Notes: a model not told the origin generated them from the letters alone. A DNA stretch of 64,000 bases from Clostridium sp. 'deep sea' (GCF_014931565.1 NZ_CP063353.1:2852001-2916000); one strand, 5' to 3'. Positions 40,200-50,027 are shown, counted from the first letter of the stretch. A program made the numbers and translations.

Positions 40200-40293
40200 T
40201 AAGAACTCTCCTTTCTCATAATGACTATAAACTAAAAATGGCCCTACTACATATATATACCTTTATAGTCAAGAGAAGTCTTAATTATAGTAT

Positions 40294-40941
40294 TTACAAA
40301 ATACGTAAATTTAATAGTTTAGCGAAATCTAAACATTGTACGGTTTCAATTATAAGTCCCTTTAAATACTCCACACTAAAAGCAGATCCTTCAATAATAG
40401 ATGTTCGTAGATCAGTATTATTAAATCGTATATTAGAAAAATCACTACTAGCTAAATTGCACTCAATAAAATTAACATTATGCAATTTGCCACTAGAAAA
40501 ATCGCTTTCAGCCATACTGCAATGAGAGAAAATAACATTTTTCATGTTTATGTAGCGTGAGGCGTAATAATCTGCCTGACATTTACCAAAATAAACATCT
40601 CTAAAAGTAGACTCTGGAAAGCTAGTGCCAATAAGCCTACAGTTCATAAACTCAACTTTATTAAAAACTGCATCTTCAAACTCACAGCCTGCCAAGTCAC
40701 AGTTAATAAAACTAACATTACCTAAGTCAAGCCTATTAAATTTACAGTTTTCAAATACACAATTTTCAAATATAGCACTTCTTATAATAATTAAACGCTC
40801 ATTAACATCATTAAATTCCTTATTTTTAAATATGCATTGCTCTAAAGAGTCTTCCTCAACAAACAAATAATCATTCATCTCTTGAAGATACTCTGTCTCA
40901 GGTAAGTTAACTGCTAATACTTCAATCTTTTTTAATTTCAT
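40294..40941 (-). CDS. Pentapeptide-repeat protein
   Basis: 215 residues. From about residue 45, repeats of the A(D/N)LXX type run on, for example FENCVFENCKFNRLDLGNVS, FINCDLAGCEFEDAVFNKVE and FSHCSMAESDFSSGKLHNVN. These fold as a right-handed quadrilateral beta helix. Some relatives protect gyrase by DNA mimicry, but most have unknown roles and here nothing indicates quinolone resistance. It diverges from glnS. Confidence 0.82.
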   Translation of the reverse strand: MKLKKIEVLAVNLPETEYLQEMNDYLFVEEDSLEQCIFKNKEFNDVNERLIIIRSAIFENCVFENCKFNRLDLGNVSFINCDLAGCEFEDAVFNKVEFMNCRLIGTSFPESTFRDVYFGKCQADYYASRYINMKNVIFSHCSMAESDFSSGKLHNVNFIECNLASSDFSNIRFNNTDLRTSIIEGSAFSVEYLKGLIIETVQCLDFAKLLNLRIL

Positions 40942-41114
40942 GTTTAAACTCCATTTAACAAATAATCACGAATACCTTTATAATAATACACCAATTAATA
41001 ATTAAATACTATTTCTTAATTCCATAAGGTAACGATTTGACAATTAGCTTACTAAATAACTTTTGTTAAGATATAATATGTGCTAAAATAAACAAAAACG
41101 AAAGGGGCATAAAA

Positions 41115-42776
41115 GTGACAAAAGCAAAACCCATAGAGGCCTCTAATTTTATAGAAAAGTTTATTAATGAAGATATAGAAAACGGTGTTTACGATGTAAT
41201 ACATACCCGTTTTCCACCCGAGCCAAATGGCTTTTTACACATTGGACATGTCAAGGCTGTTATGATTGATTTTGGTACAGCTAAAAAATACCAAGGTATG
41301 TGTAATTTAAGGTTTGATGACACAAACCCTGATGCTGAAGACGATGAATTTGTAGAATCAATCAAGAATGATATTCATTGGTTAGGTTTTGACTGGCAAG
41401 ATCGTTTGTATTTTTGCTCAGATTATTTTCAACAAATATACGAAATAGCTGTTAATATGATTAAAAACGGAGATGCTTACGTTGACCACTGTAGCAAAGA
41501 AGAAATAAGAGAAAACAGAGGCTCTTTTACCAAGCCAGGTATAGATAGCCCCTATCGTAATCGCTCAGTTGAAGAGAACCTAATGCTTTTTAATAAAATG
41601 AAAAATGGTGAATTTGGCGAGGGTCAATGTGTTTTAAGAGCTAAAATAGATATGCAAAGCCCCAACCTTAATATGCGGGATCCTGTTATGTATCGTATTT
41701 CTTACACTACACACCACCGTACAGGAGATAAATGGTGTATTTATCCTATGTATGACTTCTCACACCCTTTAGGAGATGCGTTTGAGGGTGTAAGCCATTC
41801 ACTTTGCTCAAAAGAGTACGAAGATCATCGACCTTTATATAACTGGTTTGTAAATCACTCGGGCGTAGAACATAAACCCCGTCAAATAGAGTTTGCGCGA
41901 ATAAATGTAACAAATGCCTTAACAAGTAAGCGTAAAATAAAGCAACTTACAGAACTAGGTTTAGTAGAAGACTGGACAGACCCACGGTTAGTAACTGTAT
42001 CGGGATTAAGACGTAGGGGATATACAGCAAATGCTTTATTAAACTTTGTTAAAGCAGCCGGAGTAGCTAAAGCAGATAGCGTGGTAGACTTTAGCATGTT
42101 AGAGTATGAAATTAGGGAGGACTTAAAACAAAAATCACCATGTGTAATGGCAGTTTTACGACCCCTAAAAGTAACAATAACTAACTATCCAGAGTCAGTA
42201 ACAGAGCAACTAGAGGGAGATAATAATCCTAAAAATCAAGAGCTAGGCAAAAGACAAATAAGCTTTGGTAAAAATATCTATATTGATAGGAAAGATTTCA
42301 CTGAAAATCCACCTAAAAAATATAAACGGTTGGCACCAGGATTAGAGGTAAGACTAAAGCATGCTTACTTCATAAAATGTAATGAGGTTGTCAAAGACCC
42401 CCATACAGGTGAAGTGATAGAACTACTATGTACCTATGATAAACAAACCAAGAGTGGTTCTGGCTTTAAAGATCGAAAACCTAATGGCACCATACATTGG
42501 GTGCATGCAGATAGTTGCCAAGAGATAGAGGTTCGTATCTTTAATAACCTCTTTAAAGAAGGTCAAGAAAATAATAGCAATTTACACGAAGCAATCAACC
42601 CAGAGTCTCGTATAGTTTTACCAAATGCATGTATTGAAAAGGGTTATAAAGACATAAATATTAATGATCGATATCAGTTTATTAGAGATGGCTACTATGT
42701 AATTGAAAAAAATGATAATAATAAAATCATATTTAATAAAATTGTGTCTTTAAAAAGCAACTGGAAAAAGAAATAA
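41115..42776 (+). CDS. glnS: Glutaminyl-tRNA synthetase
   Basis: 553 residues, GTG start with AAAGGGG upstream. Class I signature PPEPNGFLHIGHVK (HIGH at 42-45) and a TSKRKI variant of KMSKS at about 269 are present. The GlnRS-type specificity region RFDDTNPDAED and the anticodon-binding beta barrels at the C-terminus (about 340-550) make GlnRS more likely than GluRS. Many Firmicutes instead use GatCAB; presence here means direct Gln charging is possible. It is a single-gene unit. Confidence 0.95.
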   Translation: MTKAKPIEASNFIEKFINEDIENGVYDVIHTRFPPEPNGFLHIGHVKAVMIDFGTAKKYQGMCNLRFDDTNPDAEDDEFVESIKNDIHWLGFDWQDRLYFCSDYFQQIYEIAVNMIKNGDAYVDHCSKEEIRENRGSFTKPGIDSPYRNRSVEENLMLFNKMKNGEFGEGQCVLRAKIDMQSPNLNMRDPVMYRISYTTHHRTGDKWCIYPMYDFSHPLGDAFEGVSHSLCSKEYEDHRPLYNWFVNHSGVEHKPRQIEFARINVTNALTSKRKIKQLTELGLVEDWTDPRLVTVSGLRRRGYTANALLNFVKAAGVAKADSVVDFSMLEYEIREDLKQKSPCVMAVLRPLKVTITNYPESVTEQLEGDNNPKNQELGKRQISFGKNIYIDRKDFTENPPKKYKRLAPGLEVRLKHAYFIKCNEVVKDPHTGEVIELLCTYDKQTKSGSGFKDRKPNGTIHWVHADSCQEIEVRIFNNLFKEGQENNSNLHEAINPESRIVLPNACIEKGYKDININDRYQFIRDGYYVIEKNDNNKIIFNKIVSLKSNWKKK

Positions 42777-42797
42777 TTTAGAGAATAAAGAGTATCA

Positions 42798-42842
42798 CAC
42801 CCCTATTTCAAGACGTTAGGTCTAGGAATAGGGGTGTTTTAT
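42798..42842 (+). terminator. Terminator of glnS
   Basis: ACACCCCTATT pairs perfectly with AATAGGGGTGT around a loop of 18 bases and is followed by T. Confidence 0.8.
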
Positions 42843-43053
42843 TTATAGGGGAGATGAATTCTTTAGCATGACCGCAAACAGTTTACATAAGGTATCAGCA
42901 AATAATGGTATTTAGCAAAAACTATATAACAAAAATATTATTACTGTTATAATAGAATACATATTAAATATTAGTTTTATTAATGAATAATTAAACAAAT
43001 AAGACTTATAGTTATAATAAAAAACACATACGTAAATATACTTGGAGATAACT

Positions 43054-44019
43054 ATGAAAACAAAAAATAAACTAATAATTCTAATACTTTTAGTAGTATT
43101 GGCTGGTTGTAATATTACAAATAAAACCCCTCAAACAACAAAACCTATCAATAATAAAGATTACTTAGTTATTTATATAAATGACAATAAGGTTTACTTA
43201 AAAAACATAAAAACAAATGAATCTTGGATTGTTTATGAGCCTAAAGAGGTAATTGATTTTATTATACCTAACCCTACCATGAAAGTTATAGCCTATACAA
43301 CTAAAGAAAACCAAAATAAAGAGAAACAGCTTAAAATATATGATTGGGGTAAAGATCAACATTTTGAGGTCAGTAGTGTACAGTCAGAAATGCCTGTAAT
43401 AACCTGGTCAGGTGATGGCTGTTACCTAATGAAATATGAATCCCAAATAGGTAATTGGGGCAATGCGTTAATTTATAACTTTGTTACTCAAAGAGTGAGC
43501 TGTGAACTTACATCCATAGCTGAGCCAACTTGGAATGTTGATAGTAACAGAATTTTAGCCCATATTCCCCAGCATTTACAGAATAAAATACCCTTTGATA
43601 ACGGAAATTCGAGCACCTTAATTGTTTATGATGTTGCGGACAAAGAATTTAAAACAATACTTGAAGGTAATGAAGAAGTAATTTATAGGTCACTAAAATG
43701 GCTAGCTGAAAATGAAATAGCGTATAGAAGATTTAATGTTAAAAGTGCAGAAGAACAGATTCATAGGCTTAACCTTATTAGTGGTAAAGATGACAACATA
43801 ACAGATAAAGTTAACGAACTAATATTTGTAAATCCACCAGTGCCAAAAGAGTTTTATGAATATCAATACTATCAACTTACAGCAGATCATAACTTCGCTA
43901 TTTTATGTATCATGAGCGAAAAACTGAATAGTATAGAGCTTTATAACAAAGAAACTGGCAAAATAAAAAACTTATCATCTGGATATTGTGCCTCATGGGT
44001 TAATTGGAAAATGAAGTAA
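43054..44019 (+). CDS. Lipoprotein with a TolB/WD40-like beta-propeller fold (probable)
   Basis: 321 residues. Start at ATG 43054, with GGAGA upstream; the TTG at 43042 overlaps that site. Signal peptide with lipobox LAGC (Cys about 20), so it is lipid-anchored outside the membrane. The rest holds repeats of beta strands with VITWSGDGCYLM and EPTWNVDSNRIL, as in TolB-type propellers. Function unknown. It is not joined to a neighbour. Confidence 0.65.
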   Translation: MKTKNKLIILILLVVLAGCNITNKTPQTTKPINNKDYLVIYINDNKVYLKNIKTNESWIVYEPKEVIDFIIPNPTMKVIAYTTKENQNKEKQLKIYDWGKDQHFEVSSVQSEMPVITWSGDGCYLMKYESQIGNWGNALIYNFVTQRVSCELTSIAEPTWNVDSNRILAHIPQHLQNKIPFDNGNSSTLIVYDVADKEFKTILEGNEEVIYRSLKWLAENEIAYRRFNVKSAEEQIHRLNLISGKDDNITDKVNELIFVNPPVPKEFYEYQYYQLTADHNFAILCIMSEKLNSIELYNKETGKIKNLSSGYCASWVNWKMK

Positions 44020-44712
44020 TTAGTTATATTTGGTTATAAAGAGTAGTGTAAAAGATTTCTATTTTTTTTATTCTCTTTTTTGTAAAAAATTATTACATTA
44101 AAAACTGGAAATGTTTTTGTGTCTAAATAAATTTTCTGAAAATCTAGCAACAATAACAACGAGAAACTAATTTAAATATAGAACTGCCAAAATCAAAGAT
44201 TTTATGTGTAAAACACAATGATTTTGGCAATTTAATTTATGCTAAAATATAATAATTTTTGGATTATTAAATACTTATCTATAGTTTTCCTCACAAATAT
44301 AGTTATCAAAGTCACGGGTAAACCGAGATGATAATTGATTTTCCCGATGCTTAGGTACCTAAACTAAATGACCTTGTAAGTAGCGATAGAAATATTCTTA
44401 AGTAAGTAACATAAGTATTACCTTAAAGTAAAAGAGGACAGTCTTTCACTATAGAAAACTCCATCATCATCAAACTTAGAATTAGATGCAGTATTCACAT
44501 TAATTAGTATAATTAATATCATAAAATAATTCTTTAATACAGTATATTTATTGATTAAATTACATTAAATGTTTTTTATGAACTTATAATGTAACTATTT
44601 TAATCTAAAAAGATGTTAATGTATGGATTAATTAATATAGATTATACTTAATATATTTATTATACATTGAAAGATAAATATATGATATATTTAATACAAA
44701 GGGGGAGTTTTT
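44020..44712. other. Long non-coding stretch
   Basis: About 690 bases, very A+T-rich, with no gene I can support on either strand. The clearest structure is the hairpin at 44185-44229. A ribosome site GGGGGAG lies at the right end for the next gene. Nothing else stands out. Confidence 0.5.
44185..44229. other. Perfect 11-base inverted repeat with nested stem
   Basis: TGCCAAAATCA pairs with TGATTTTGGCA around 23 bases that contain a smaller TGTGT/ACACA stem. No long T-run follows, so it is not a simple terminator. It could be an RNA structure or small RNA element. Confidence 0.4.
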
Positions 44713-45645
44713 TTGAGCAAAAAAAAAATGGGAGTTTTTTTTGTTGGAGTAGTTTTTATGTTTATTGTAATTATAGGGATGATACAAACAACAAATACAT
44801 TCACATATAAAAAATTAACAAAATCCTCACAAATACCAGCGGTTGTTAAACAAGAGCTAGATAAGGTTAATTTGCAAAGAGGCATATATTTTTTTTCAAA
44901 TCAATTTACAGGAAGTGATTCGTATTTAGTTATTTGTGGGGGTAATGAGTTTCGTGCTGGTTATGATGTAGATGTAAAATCAGTTAAATATGTGTCTATA
45001 GTTTCAAATAGTTCAGAGCCTGTACGTCAAGATGGTAGTCATTCATCTTTATATGGGTTCTATGAATTTAATCTTGATGAAAAACAATCAAAAATTGCAT
45101 ATAATTATAGTGAAAAACGTAATTATCCTATTATTGTATATAGAATTAAAAGCGATATAAACTATTACTGGCTTAAGATTAATTGTGAAAAAGCAATAAA
45201 TATAAATCATTGGAGCAGTGCTGGTCAAACATCTATACAATCAAAAGATTGGGTATGTAAAGTTATTAGGAGCGAACACGAAATGCCTAAGTATATAAAT
45301 TTATTAAACAGTCTTGAAAGTGGAGTTACAAAAGAGTTAACTAATTCTGAGTATAGTGATACAACAAGTATCCTGATTACGGGAAAACAAGGAGAGCCTC
45401 CTTTTAGAGCCGTTATTGAAGCAGTACATTGGCAAGATATTTCTACATATCATAAACCTAAATCACCAAATACAGGGCACTTTGAAATAGTTATCAGAAA
45501 AAAATATAGTACTGAAGATACTATGGAACATAATTCAATACCATACTCCATAGTTACAATGAAGACTCTAGAAAATTATGATTTTATTAGAGCTAATGAT
45601 ATTGTAATAATTGATGACAAGCTAAACTGGACACAGATACACTAA
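44713..45645 (+). CDS. Membrane-anchored PrcB-like protein (tentative)
   Basis: 310 residues, TTG start with GGGGGAG at a good distance. N-terminal signal anchor (about 6-26). Residues about 65-145 (YLVICGGNEFRAGYDVDVK, PIIVYRIKS) resemble the PrcB C-terminal beta domain. The remaining 160 residues are unrecognised (a second repeat near TSILITGKQGEPPF may be similar). The operon ends at the hairpin that also carries the ribosome site of the next gene. Confidence 0.5.
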   Translation: MSKKKMGVFFVGVVFMFIVIIGMIQTTNTFTYKKLTKSSQIPAVVKQELDKVNLQRGIYFFSNQFTGSDSYLVICGGNEFRAGYDVDVKSVKYVSIVSNSSEPVRQDGSHSSLYGFYEFNLDEKQSKIAYNYSEKRNYPIIVYRIKSDINYYWLKINCEKAININHWSSAGQTSIQSKDWVCKVIRSEHEMPKYINLLNSLESGVTKELTNSEYSDTTSILITGKQGEPPFRAVIEAVHWQDISTYHKPKSPNTGHFEIVIRKKYSTEDTMEHNSIPYSIVTMKTLENYDFIRANDIVIIDDKLNWTQIH

Positions 45646-45669
45646 TTATAGAATACTTAAATTAGAATA

Positions 45670-45725
45670 AAACACCTCACTTCAACAAATATTAACTACA
45701 TATAGTTGAAGCGAGGTGTTTTTTT
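45670..45725 (+). promoter_or_regulatory. Terminator hairpin that includes the next gene's ribosome site
   Basis: AAACACCTCACTTCAAC pairs with GTTGAAGCGAGGTGTTT (one G-T pair) around an 18-base loop, followed by seven T, then ATG 45726. The ribosome site GAGGTG of the downstream gene is the 3' arm of the stem. One element can therefore end upstream transcription and hide the ribosome site in any read-through RNA. Confidence 0.7.
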
Positions 45726-46678
45726 ATGAAAGCAAAAATCACAGGATATGGCACAGAACATTTTGGGAAGCTTAAAGCTGTTTTGTTAAATAGACCGTAT
45801 AATGCCTTAAAACGGATAAGAGAAAACAATTATAGCGATTATTTATGGGATACAGTTCCCGATATAGATAAATACCTACAAGAACATGAAGAGTATCAAA
45901 AACTACTAGAATCTTTAGGTATAGAAGTATATTTAGTACATAAACTTGTTGAAAAAAATAAAGAACTCTTAAACTATCTCCCAAACTTAGCTTATATGCA
46001 CGATACAGCTGCTGTGAGTAGTAAAGGTGCTATCGTTTCTAGTATGTCTACCCCAGCCCGTAATGCCGAGAGCATTGCTGTTAAAGAAGCCTTAGTTAAT
46101 TTAGGAATACCAATTTTTCATCATTTTAAAGAAGATGAGGCTTTTGAAGGCTGTTTATTGATTTCTCCAACTACCATGTTAATAGCCAATACAGAGAGAC
46201 ATTCCTCTTACGTAATAAAGCGGTTTATAACTAAAGCGTTAGGCATCTTTGAGCAAGTAATCTATGTAGATATACCACAAGAGCGTCGCTTTATGCATCC
46301 AGATATGATATTTAACCGTGTCACCAAAAACTTAGCACTGTACTTTCCACCTGCTTATAAAAACGTATTGTTATACACAAAGAATGGACATAAAACAATA
46401 GATTTTAAAACCCATATGGAAAAAAATCAAGTTGAATTAATAGCAATGAATACTCGGGAGCAATTGTATTGGGGGTCTTCATTTGTACCTATAGAACCTG
46501 GTCTTCATTTGTACCTATAGAACCTGGTAAAATAGTACATTACGATTTCTCTTTAAACAAAGATACGCGCAAATATCTTAAACAGCGAGCTGTAGAAATA
46601 ATAGACTTCCACCCAGAGAATCTCTTAGCTGGTGGAGGTAGTTTAAGATGTTTAACCCTTAGGCTGTGGCGAGAGTAA
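45726..46678 (+). pseudogene. Arginine deiminase/DDAH-family gene disrupted by a tandem duplication
   Basis: As it stands the reading frame ends at TAG 46518-46520 (264 residues). A 26-base unit is present twice in tandem at 46476-46527. Removing one copy gives a 308-residue protein that continues through GKIVHYDFSLNKDTRK to NLLAGGGSLRCLTLRLWRE. That C-terminus holds the catalytic Cys of the guanidine-modifying superfamily; the interrupted protein lacks it. Other family marks are VLLNRPYNALKR near the N-terminus, FEGCLL in place of FEGGD, and RRFMHPDMIF with a conserved His. The natural substrate (arginine, dimethylarginine or other) is not resolved. Confidence 0.8.
46476..46527 (+). repeat. 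26-base tandem duplication inside the deiminase-family gene
   Basis: Two perfect copies of a 26-base unit starting TCTTCATTTG and ending AACCTGG. Because 26 is not a multiple of three, the second copy shifts the frame. Loss of one copy by slippage would restore the gene. Confidence 0.95.
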
Positions 46679-46793
46679 TATAATTTTTGATGTCTAATAT
46701 TACACAAATAGCATAATAAATGAAAGTATTATGAATTAAAGATGCTTTTGTAATGTTGTAATTTATTGTAGTAAAGTAATTTATACAAGTAAT

Positions 46794-46825
46794 AAAGAGC
46801 TTATGTTTATGTAGAGCTCTTTTTT
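46794..46825 (+). terminator. Terminator downstream of the deiminase-family gene
   Basis: AAAGAGCT and AGCTCTTT form a perfect stem with T-run. Confidence 0.7.
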
Positions 46826-46900
46826 ATATAAAAAATATACCTAACAATTCAATATTTCACATTTATAAAAACACTGATTCAATCCATATCCTAATTTGAA

Positions 46901-46929
46901 TTGACTTATGTTTAAATCAATATTATTAT
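46901..46929 (+). promoter_or_regulatory. Promoter of the ABC transporter operon
   Basis: TTGACT (46901-46906) and TATTAT (46924-46929) are 17 bases apart, about 45 bases upstream of the first permease gene. Confidence 0.7.
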
Positions 46930-46972
46930 TTTAGTATTATCTAAAAATGCTTGTTTTTGAGGAGAGTGAAAT

Positions 46973-48259
46973 ATGAGATTAATAACACATTTACTAAAAA
47001 ACTCTTTAAAACTAGACTTTAAAATGCTAATACCCTTTTTTGTGACCATAGTAATTATTGTATTAGTAACCTCTGCATCTACGGTTTCGGGGAATCTATT
47101 TGTGGAAGAGTCTCGTGATCCTGCTATTAAAGAGTTTGCAGGTGAAGTTTGTGTTTATAAAAGCTATAAAAAGGCCAAATTTGCGGTAGGTGCTACTGGC
47201 GTAGCCCAACAGTGGTATACTCAGCTGTTTGAGCCTTCAGATATTTTGGGAATAGCTGATTTGAATACAATCACATATGACTTAAACATCTGGGGAAAAC
47301 ATAGCTTTTTACACCAGATGGACACTAAAATACTAGGAAGAAACTATACTGAAAATACTCCACCATGGGAAATAAAAAAGGGAAAGCTACCGACTGTAAC
47401 TGATATTGCTGAATGGGAGAAACAGGGTAGACCAGTTACTGTATTAATATCAGATAAAATGCCTCTTGAAATCAGAGACTATATTAAAGTTGGTGATAAG
47501 TTTGAGCTATTTATACCAGCTGTAATAGAGTCTGGGGGGGTGCTTAATCTCAAGGGTGCCGCTAATACTGTAATGTTACCTAAAGATACCGTAGATATGG
47601 ACTACCTAAGTTATGATAAAGGACACTGGTTATCCTGTACAATAGCAGCTGTAGGTAGAGATGGATTAGGAACCGCAGGAGAAAGCATTGTAGTAATGCC
47701 GCTTAATATATTACAGCATCTAACAGGTGCTGGTTCAAAAATTAATAGAGCCGGAATCTCTCTAGCTAATACCTCAGAAGAAGAGCTGCTTAAGCTAGCT
47801 GATAGCGTTAGTCAAAAATATAATAGCTTTTATGGGCTAAGAACCACAGATATGTTTATTGGTACCTTTAAAAACCTAAATAGCTTGGAAAAACATGCTG
47901 ATTTATTAATCTACTCTATTTATTTTATCGGATCTTTAATGGTAACTTGTGTTTTAATATTATTGCTACGTAATAGAAGGGCTTCAGATGTACAGCTAAT
48001 TACTTTAGGAATAAATAGAAGTACCTTAGCTATGATAGCAATTATTGAGATTTTTATTGTATCTGTTTTATCAGTTCTTGCAGGGGCTTTAATACCAATG
48101 TTATTATCATTAATTCGGAGTGGCTCTATTGTGATGCAGTCTCAAAAAATGCTCAGATTCTTTTTAATAGTACCCTTTAACTTAATAATAACTGTAATAG
48201 TAACACAGCTTATGTTACCAAATAGTAAACAATGTTTGGAGGCTTTACGTTATGAATAA
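46973..48259 (+). CDS. ABC transporter permease, FtsX-like, large subunit
   Basis: 428 residues, GAGGAGAG ribosome site. One N-terminal helix (about 20-40), an extracytoplasmic domain of about 260 residues, then three helices (about 312-335, 350-378, 395-415): the MacB/FtsX layout. It overlaps the ATPase gene by eight bases. Such transporters usually move lipoproteins, peptides or act as mechanotransducers, not importers. Confidence 0.75.
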   Translation: MRLITHLLKNSLKLDFKMLIPFFVTIVIIVLVTSASTVSGNLFVEESRDPAIKEFAGEVCVYKSYKKAKFAVGATGVAQQWYTQLFEPSDILGIADLNTITYDLNIWGKHSFLHQMDTKILGRNYTENTPPWEIKKGKLPTVTDIAEWEKQGRPVTVLISDKMPLEIRDYIKVGDKFELFIPAVIESGGVLNLKGAANTVMLPKDTVDMDYLSYDKGHWLSCTIAAVGRDGLGTAGESIVVMPLNILQHLTGAGSKINRAGISLANTSEEELLKLADSVSQKYNSFYGLRTTDMFIGTFKNLNSLEKHADLLIYSIYFIGSLMVTCVLILLLRNRRASDVQLITLGINRSTLAMIAIIEIFIVSVLSVLAGALIPMLLSLIRSGSIVMQSQKMLRFFLIVPFNLIITVIVTQLMLPNSKQCLEALRYE

Positions 48260-48938
48260 ATCGCTAGTGATGAAAAATGTATATAAAGCATATGGAGAAG
48301 ATGAAAGCAGAATAGAGATATTAAAAAACGTAGATTTAAGTTTAGAGCCAGGCGAATTTGTAATGATGTTAGGTCCCTCTGGTACAGGAAAATCAACAAT
48401 ACTTCATCTAATAGCAGGGCTTACCCCAGTCGATAAGGGTAGTATTGAAGTCTGTGGTACCGATGTTGAAAAGTGTAACAAAAATCAAATACTAAAGCTG
48501 AGAAGAGAAAAAATAGGTTTTGTGTTTCAAGATTTTAGGTTACTACAAGGCTTAACAGCTCTCGAAAATGTAATGGTGCCTTTATATTCAATTGGTAAAA
48601 ATAAAACTGAGGCCCACAACACAGCTACTAAGTTACTAACCTTATTGGGATTAGAATCAAGATTAAATCATTATCCACGTAAAATGTCTGGTGGTGAGCA
48701 ACAGCGAGTCGGTATAGCGAGGGCTTTAGCAAATGATCCCAAAGTTATACTAGCAGATGAGCCTACAGGCAACCTCGATCAAAAACTAGCTCATAGTGTA
48801 GTGCAAACTCTTGCTAGTTTACCGAAAAAAATAGGCACCTCAATTTTAATGGTTACCCACAACCCCGAACTAACACAATACGCAACAAGGGTTGTAAAAT
48901 TAAATGATGGTCATTTAGAGGTGATCAGCAATGGCTAG
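48252..48938 (+). CDS. ABC transporter ATP-binding protein (LolD/MacB type)
   Basis: 228 residues. Walker [10 protein letters not shown] (about 40), Q-loop FQDFRLL, signature [16 protein letters not shown] and Walker [13 protein letters not shown] are intact. It overlaps both permease genes by eight bases, so the three form one transporter. Confidence 0.92.
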   Translation: MNKSLVMKNVYKAYGEDESRIEILKNVDLSLEPGEFVMMLGPSGTGKSTILHLIAGLTPVDKGSIEVCGTDVEKCNKNQILKLRREKIGFVFQDFRLLQGLTALENVMVPLYSIGKNKTEAHNTATKLLTLLGLESRLNHYPRKMSGGEQQRVGIARALANDPKVILADEPTGNLDQKLAHSVVQTLASLPKKIGTSILMVTHNPELTQYATRVVKLNDGHLEVISNG

Positions 48939-49488
48939 TTTAGCACTAAAAATGGCAATGCAGGAATGGAAAAAAATAATACTAATAGCCATAGTATTAG
49001 CTTTTGCTGGGTCAATGTTTATATACTACAATGCTGTAATGAGCGAAATGCGCTATTTTTCAGTTAATAACTTAAACCCCAATGATGAAGATAAATTTGA
49101 GGGAATGAAAGTACCTAAAACTCGTTCAGAAATACTGGTATCGGCAATGACTATGCTTATTGTCTTGGCGGCTACCCTTTTTCAATTAAATATGTTAGTA
49201 GTAGATATGATAAATAAAAAGAAAGAATACTTTGCCCTTAAAGTAATTGGTGTATCTGAAGAGAAAGTAGAACTCTTCCCCCTAATGTATTCTTTATTAG
49301 CTAGTATGTTATCTACTATAATACTATTTGCTTTTTGGTTAATTGTATTTCCAAACATAAAAAATATACTAAGTATTCATCATGTAAGTTTTGGCTTGAT
49401 CTTATTGGTTGCGGTAGTGTTTTTTGCTTTAAGTGTTATCATTGGTGTTAAAGCTCGCTATATTGCTGAATATATGGATACAAAATAA
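48931..49488 (+). CDS. ABC transporter permease, short FtsX-like subunit
   Basis: 185 residues with four membrane helices (about 15-33, 70-92, 108-130, 150-172) but only a short loop of about 35 residues between helix 1 and 2. This is the FtsX membrane core without a large external domain. It pairs with the long permease at 46973 to give an asymmetric dimer. It ends at a strong terminator. Confidence 0.7.
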   Translation: MASLALKMAMQEWKKIILIAIVLAFAGSMFIYYNAVMSEMRYFSVNNLNPNDEDKFEGMKVPKTRSEILVSAMTMLIVLAATLFQLNMLVVDMINKKKEYFALKVIGVSEEKVELFPLMYSLLASMLSTIILFAFWLIVFPNIKNILSIHHVSFGLILLVAVVFFALSVIIGVKARYIAEYMDTK

Positions 49489-49490
49489 TA

Positions 49491-49523
49491 ATAAAGGTTT
49501 TGCTGTATGCAAAACCTTTATTT
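49491..49523 (+). terminator. Terminator of the ABC operon
   Basis: ATAAAGGTTTTGC pairs perfectly with GCAAAACCTTTAT around five bases, right after the stop codon. Confidence 0.85.
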
Positions 49524-49761
49524 ATTTGGTAAATTTGGTGCTTCATGATATTATAAATATATATTCTCATAAAATAATATGAATTATATGTAAATTTAGT
49601 AAGCCTTTTTAGTTCAATACCATATCAAAATAGCTAGAAATTGTTAAGAACACTTCAAGAGAAATATACATAAAACTTAATAATGCAAACAACTAGTTAA
49701 AATTATAATAAAAAAGTTGTTTTGGTTTCACCGTGACTAGAGAAAATGGGAGGGATTTTCA

Positions 49762-49842
49762 ATGTCTGGTTTAAGACCTTATTTGCAATCTTATTGTATA
49801 TCATCTCAGCAAAAAATCATCCTTTTACTTCAAAAAACTTAA
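49762..49842 (+). CDS. Candidate 26-residue protein with its own ribosome site and terminator
   Basis: ATG 49762 follows GGGAGGGA by six bases, a strong ribosome site. The peptide is MSGLRPYLQSYCISS plus QQKIILLLQKT. It is amphipathic with two Cys-free halves apart from one Cys. A hairpin with T-run starts 48 bases after the stop. The unit therefore has the parts of a real small gene in an otherwise empty 540-base gap. I do not recognise the peptide. A chance ORF near an RNA element is the alternative. Confidence 0.35.
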   Translation: MSGLRPYLQSYCISSQQKIILLLQKT

Positions 49843-49889
49843 ATAAAAATTTTAGAGTAATAACTTAAGTTACTTAAGTTGTGCTGTTT

Positions 49890-49928
49890 AAAGCTGTGAT
49901 GTTAATTTAAATATTACAGCTTTTGTTG
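49890..49928 (+). terminator. Terminator after the small ORF
   Basis: AAAGCTGTGAT pairs with ATTACAGCTTT (one G-T pair) over a 12-base loop and is followed by TTGTTG. Confidence 0.6.
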
Positions 49929-50027
49929 TAATTGTTTCTATAGTTAATAGCTCTGATTATTAGAGATTTAGTAAAGAATAAACCAATATGTCTATCATTA
50001 AACTAGATTTTAGGAAGGAGAGAAAAA

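Noticed and set aside
40238-40525. Plus-strand frame opposite the pentapeptide gene
   Set aside because: Antisense shadow; the minus-strand frame has the clear pentapeptide pattern and a ribosome site.
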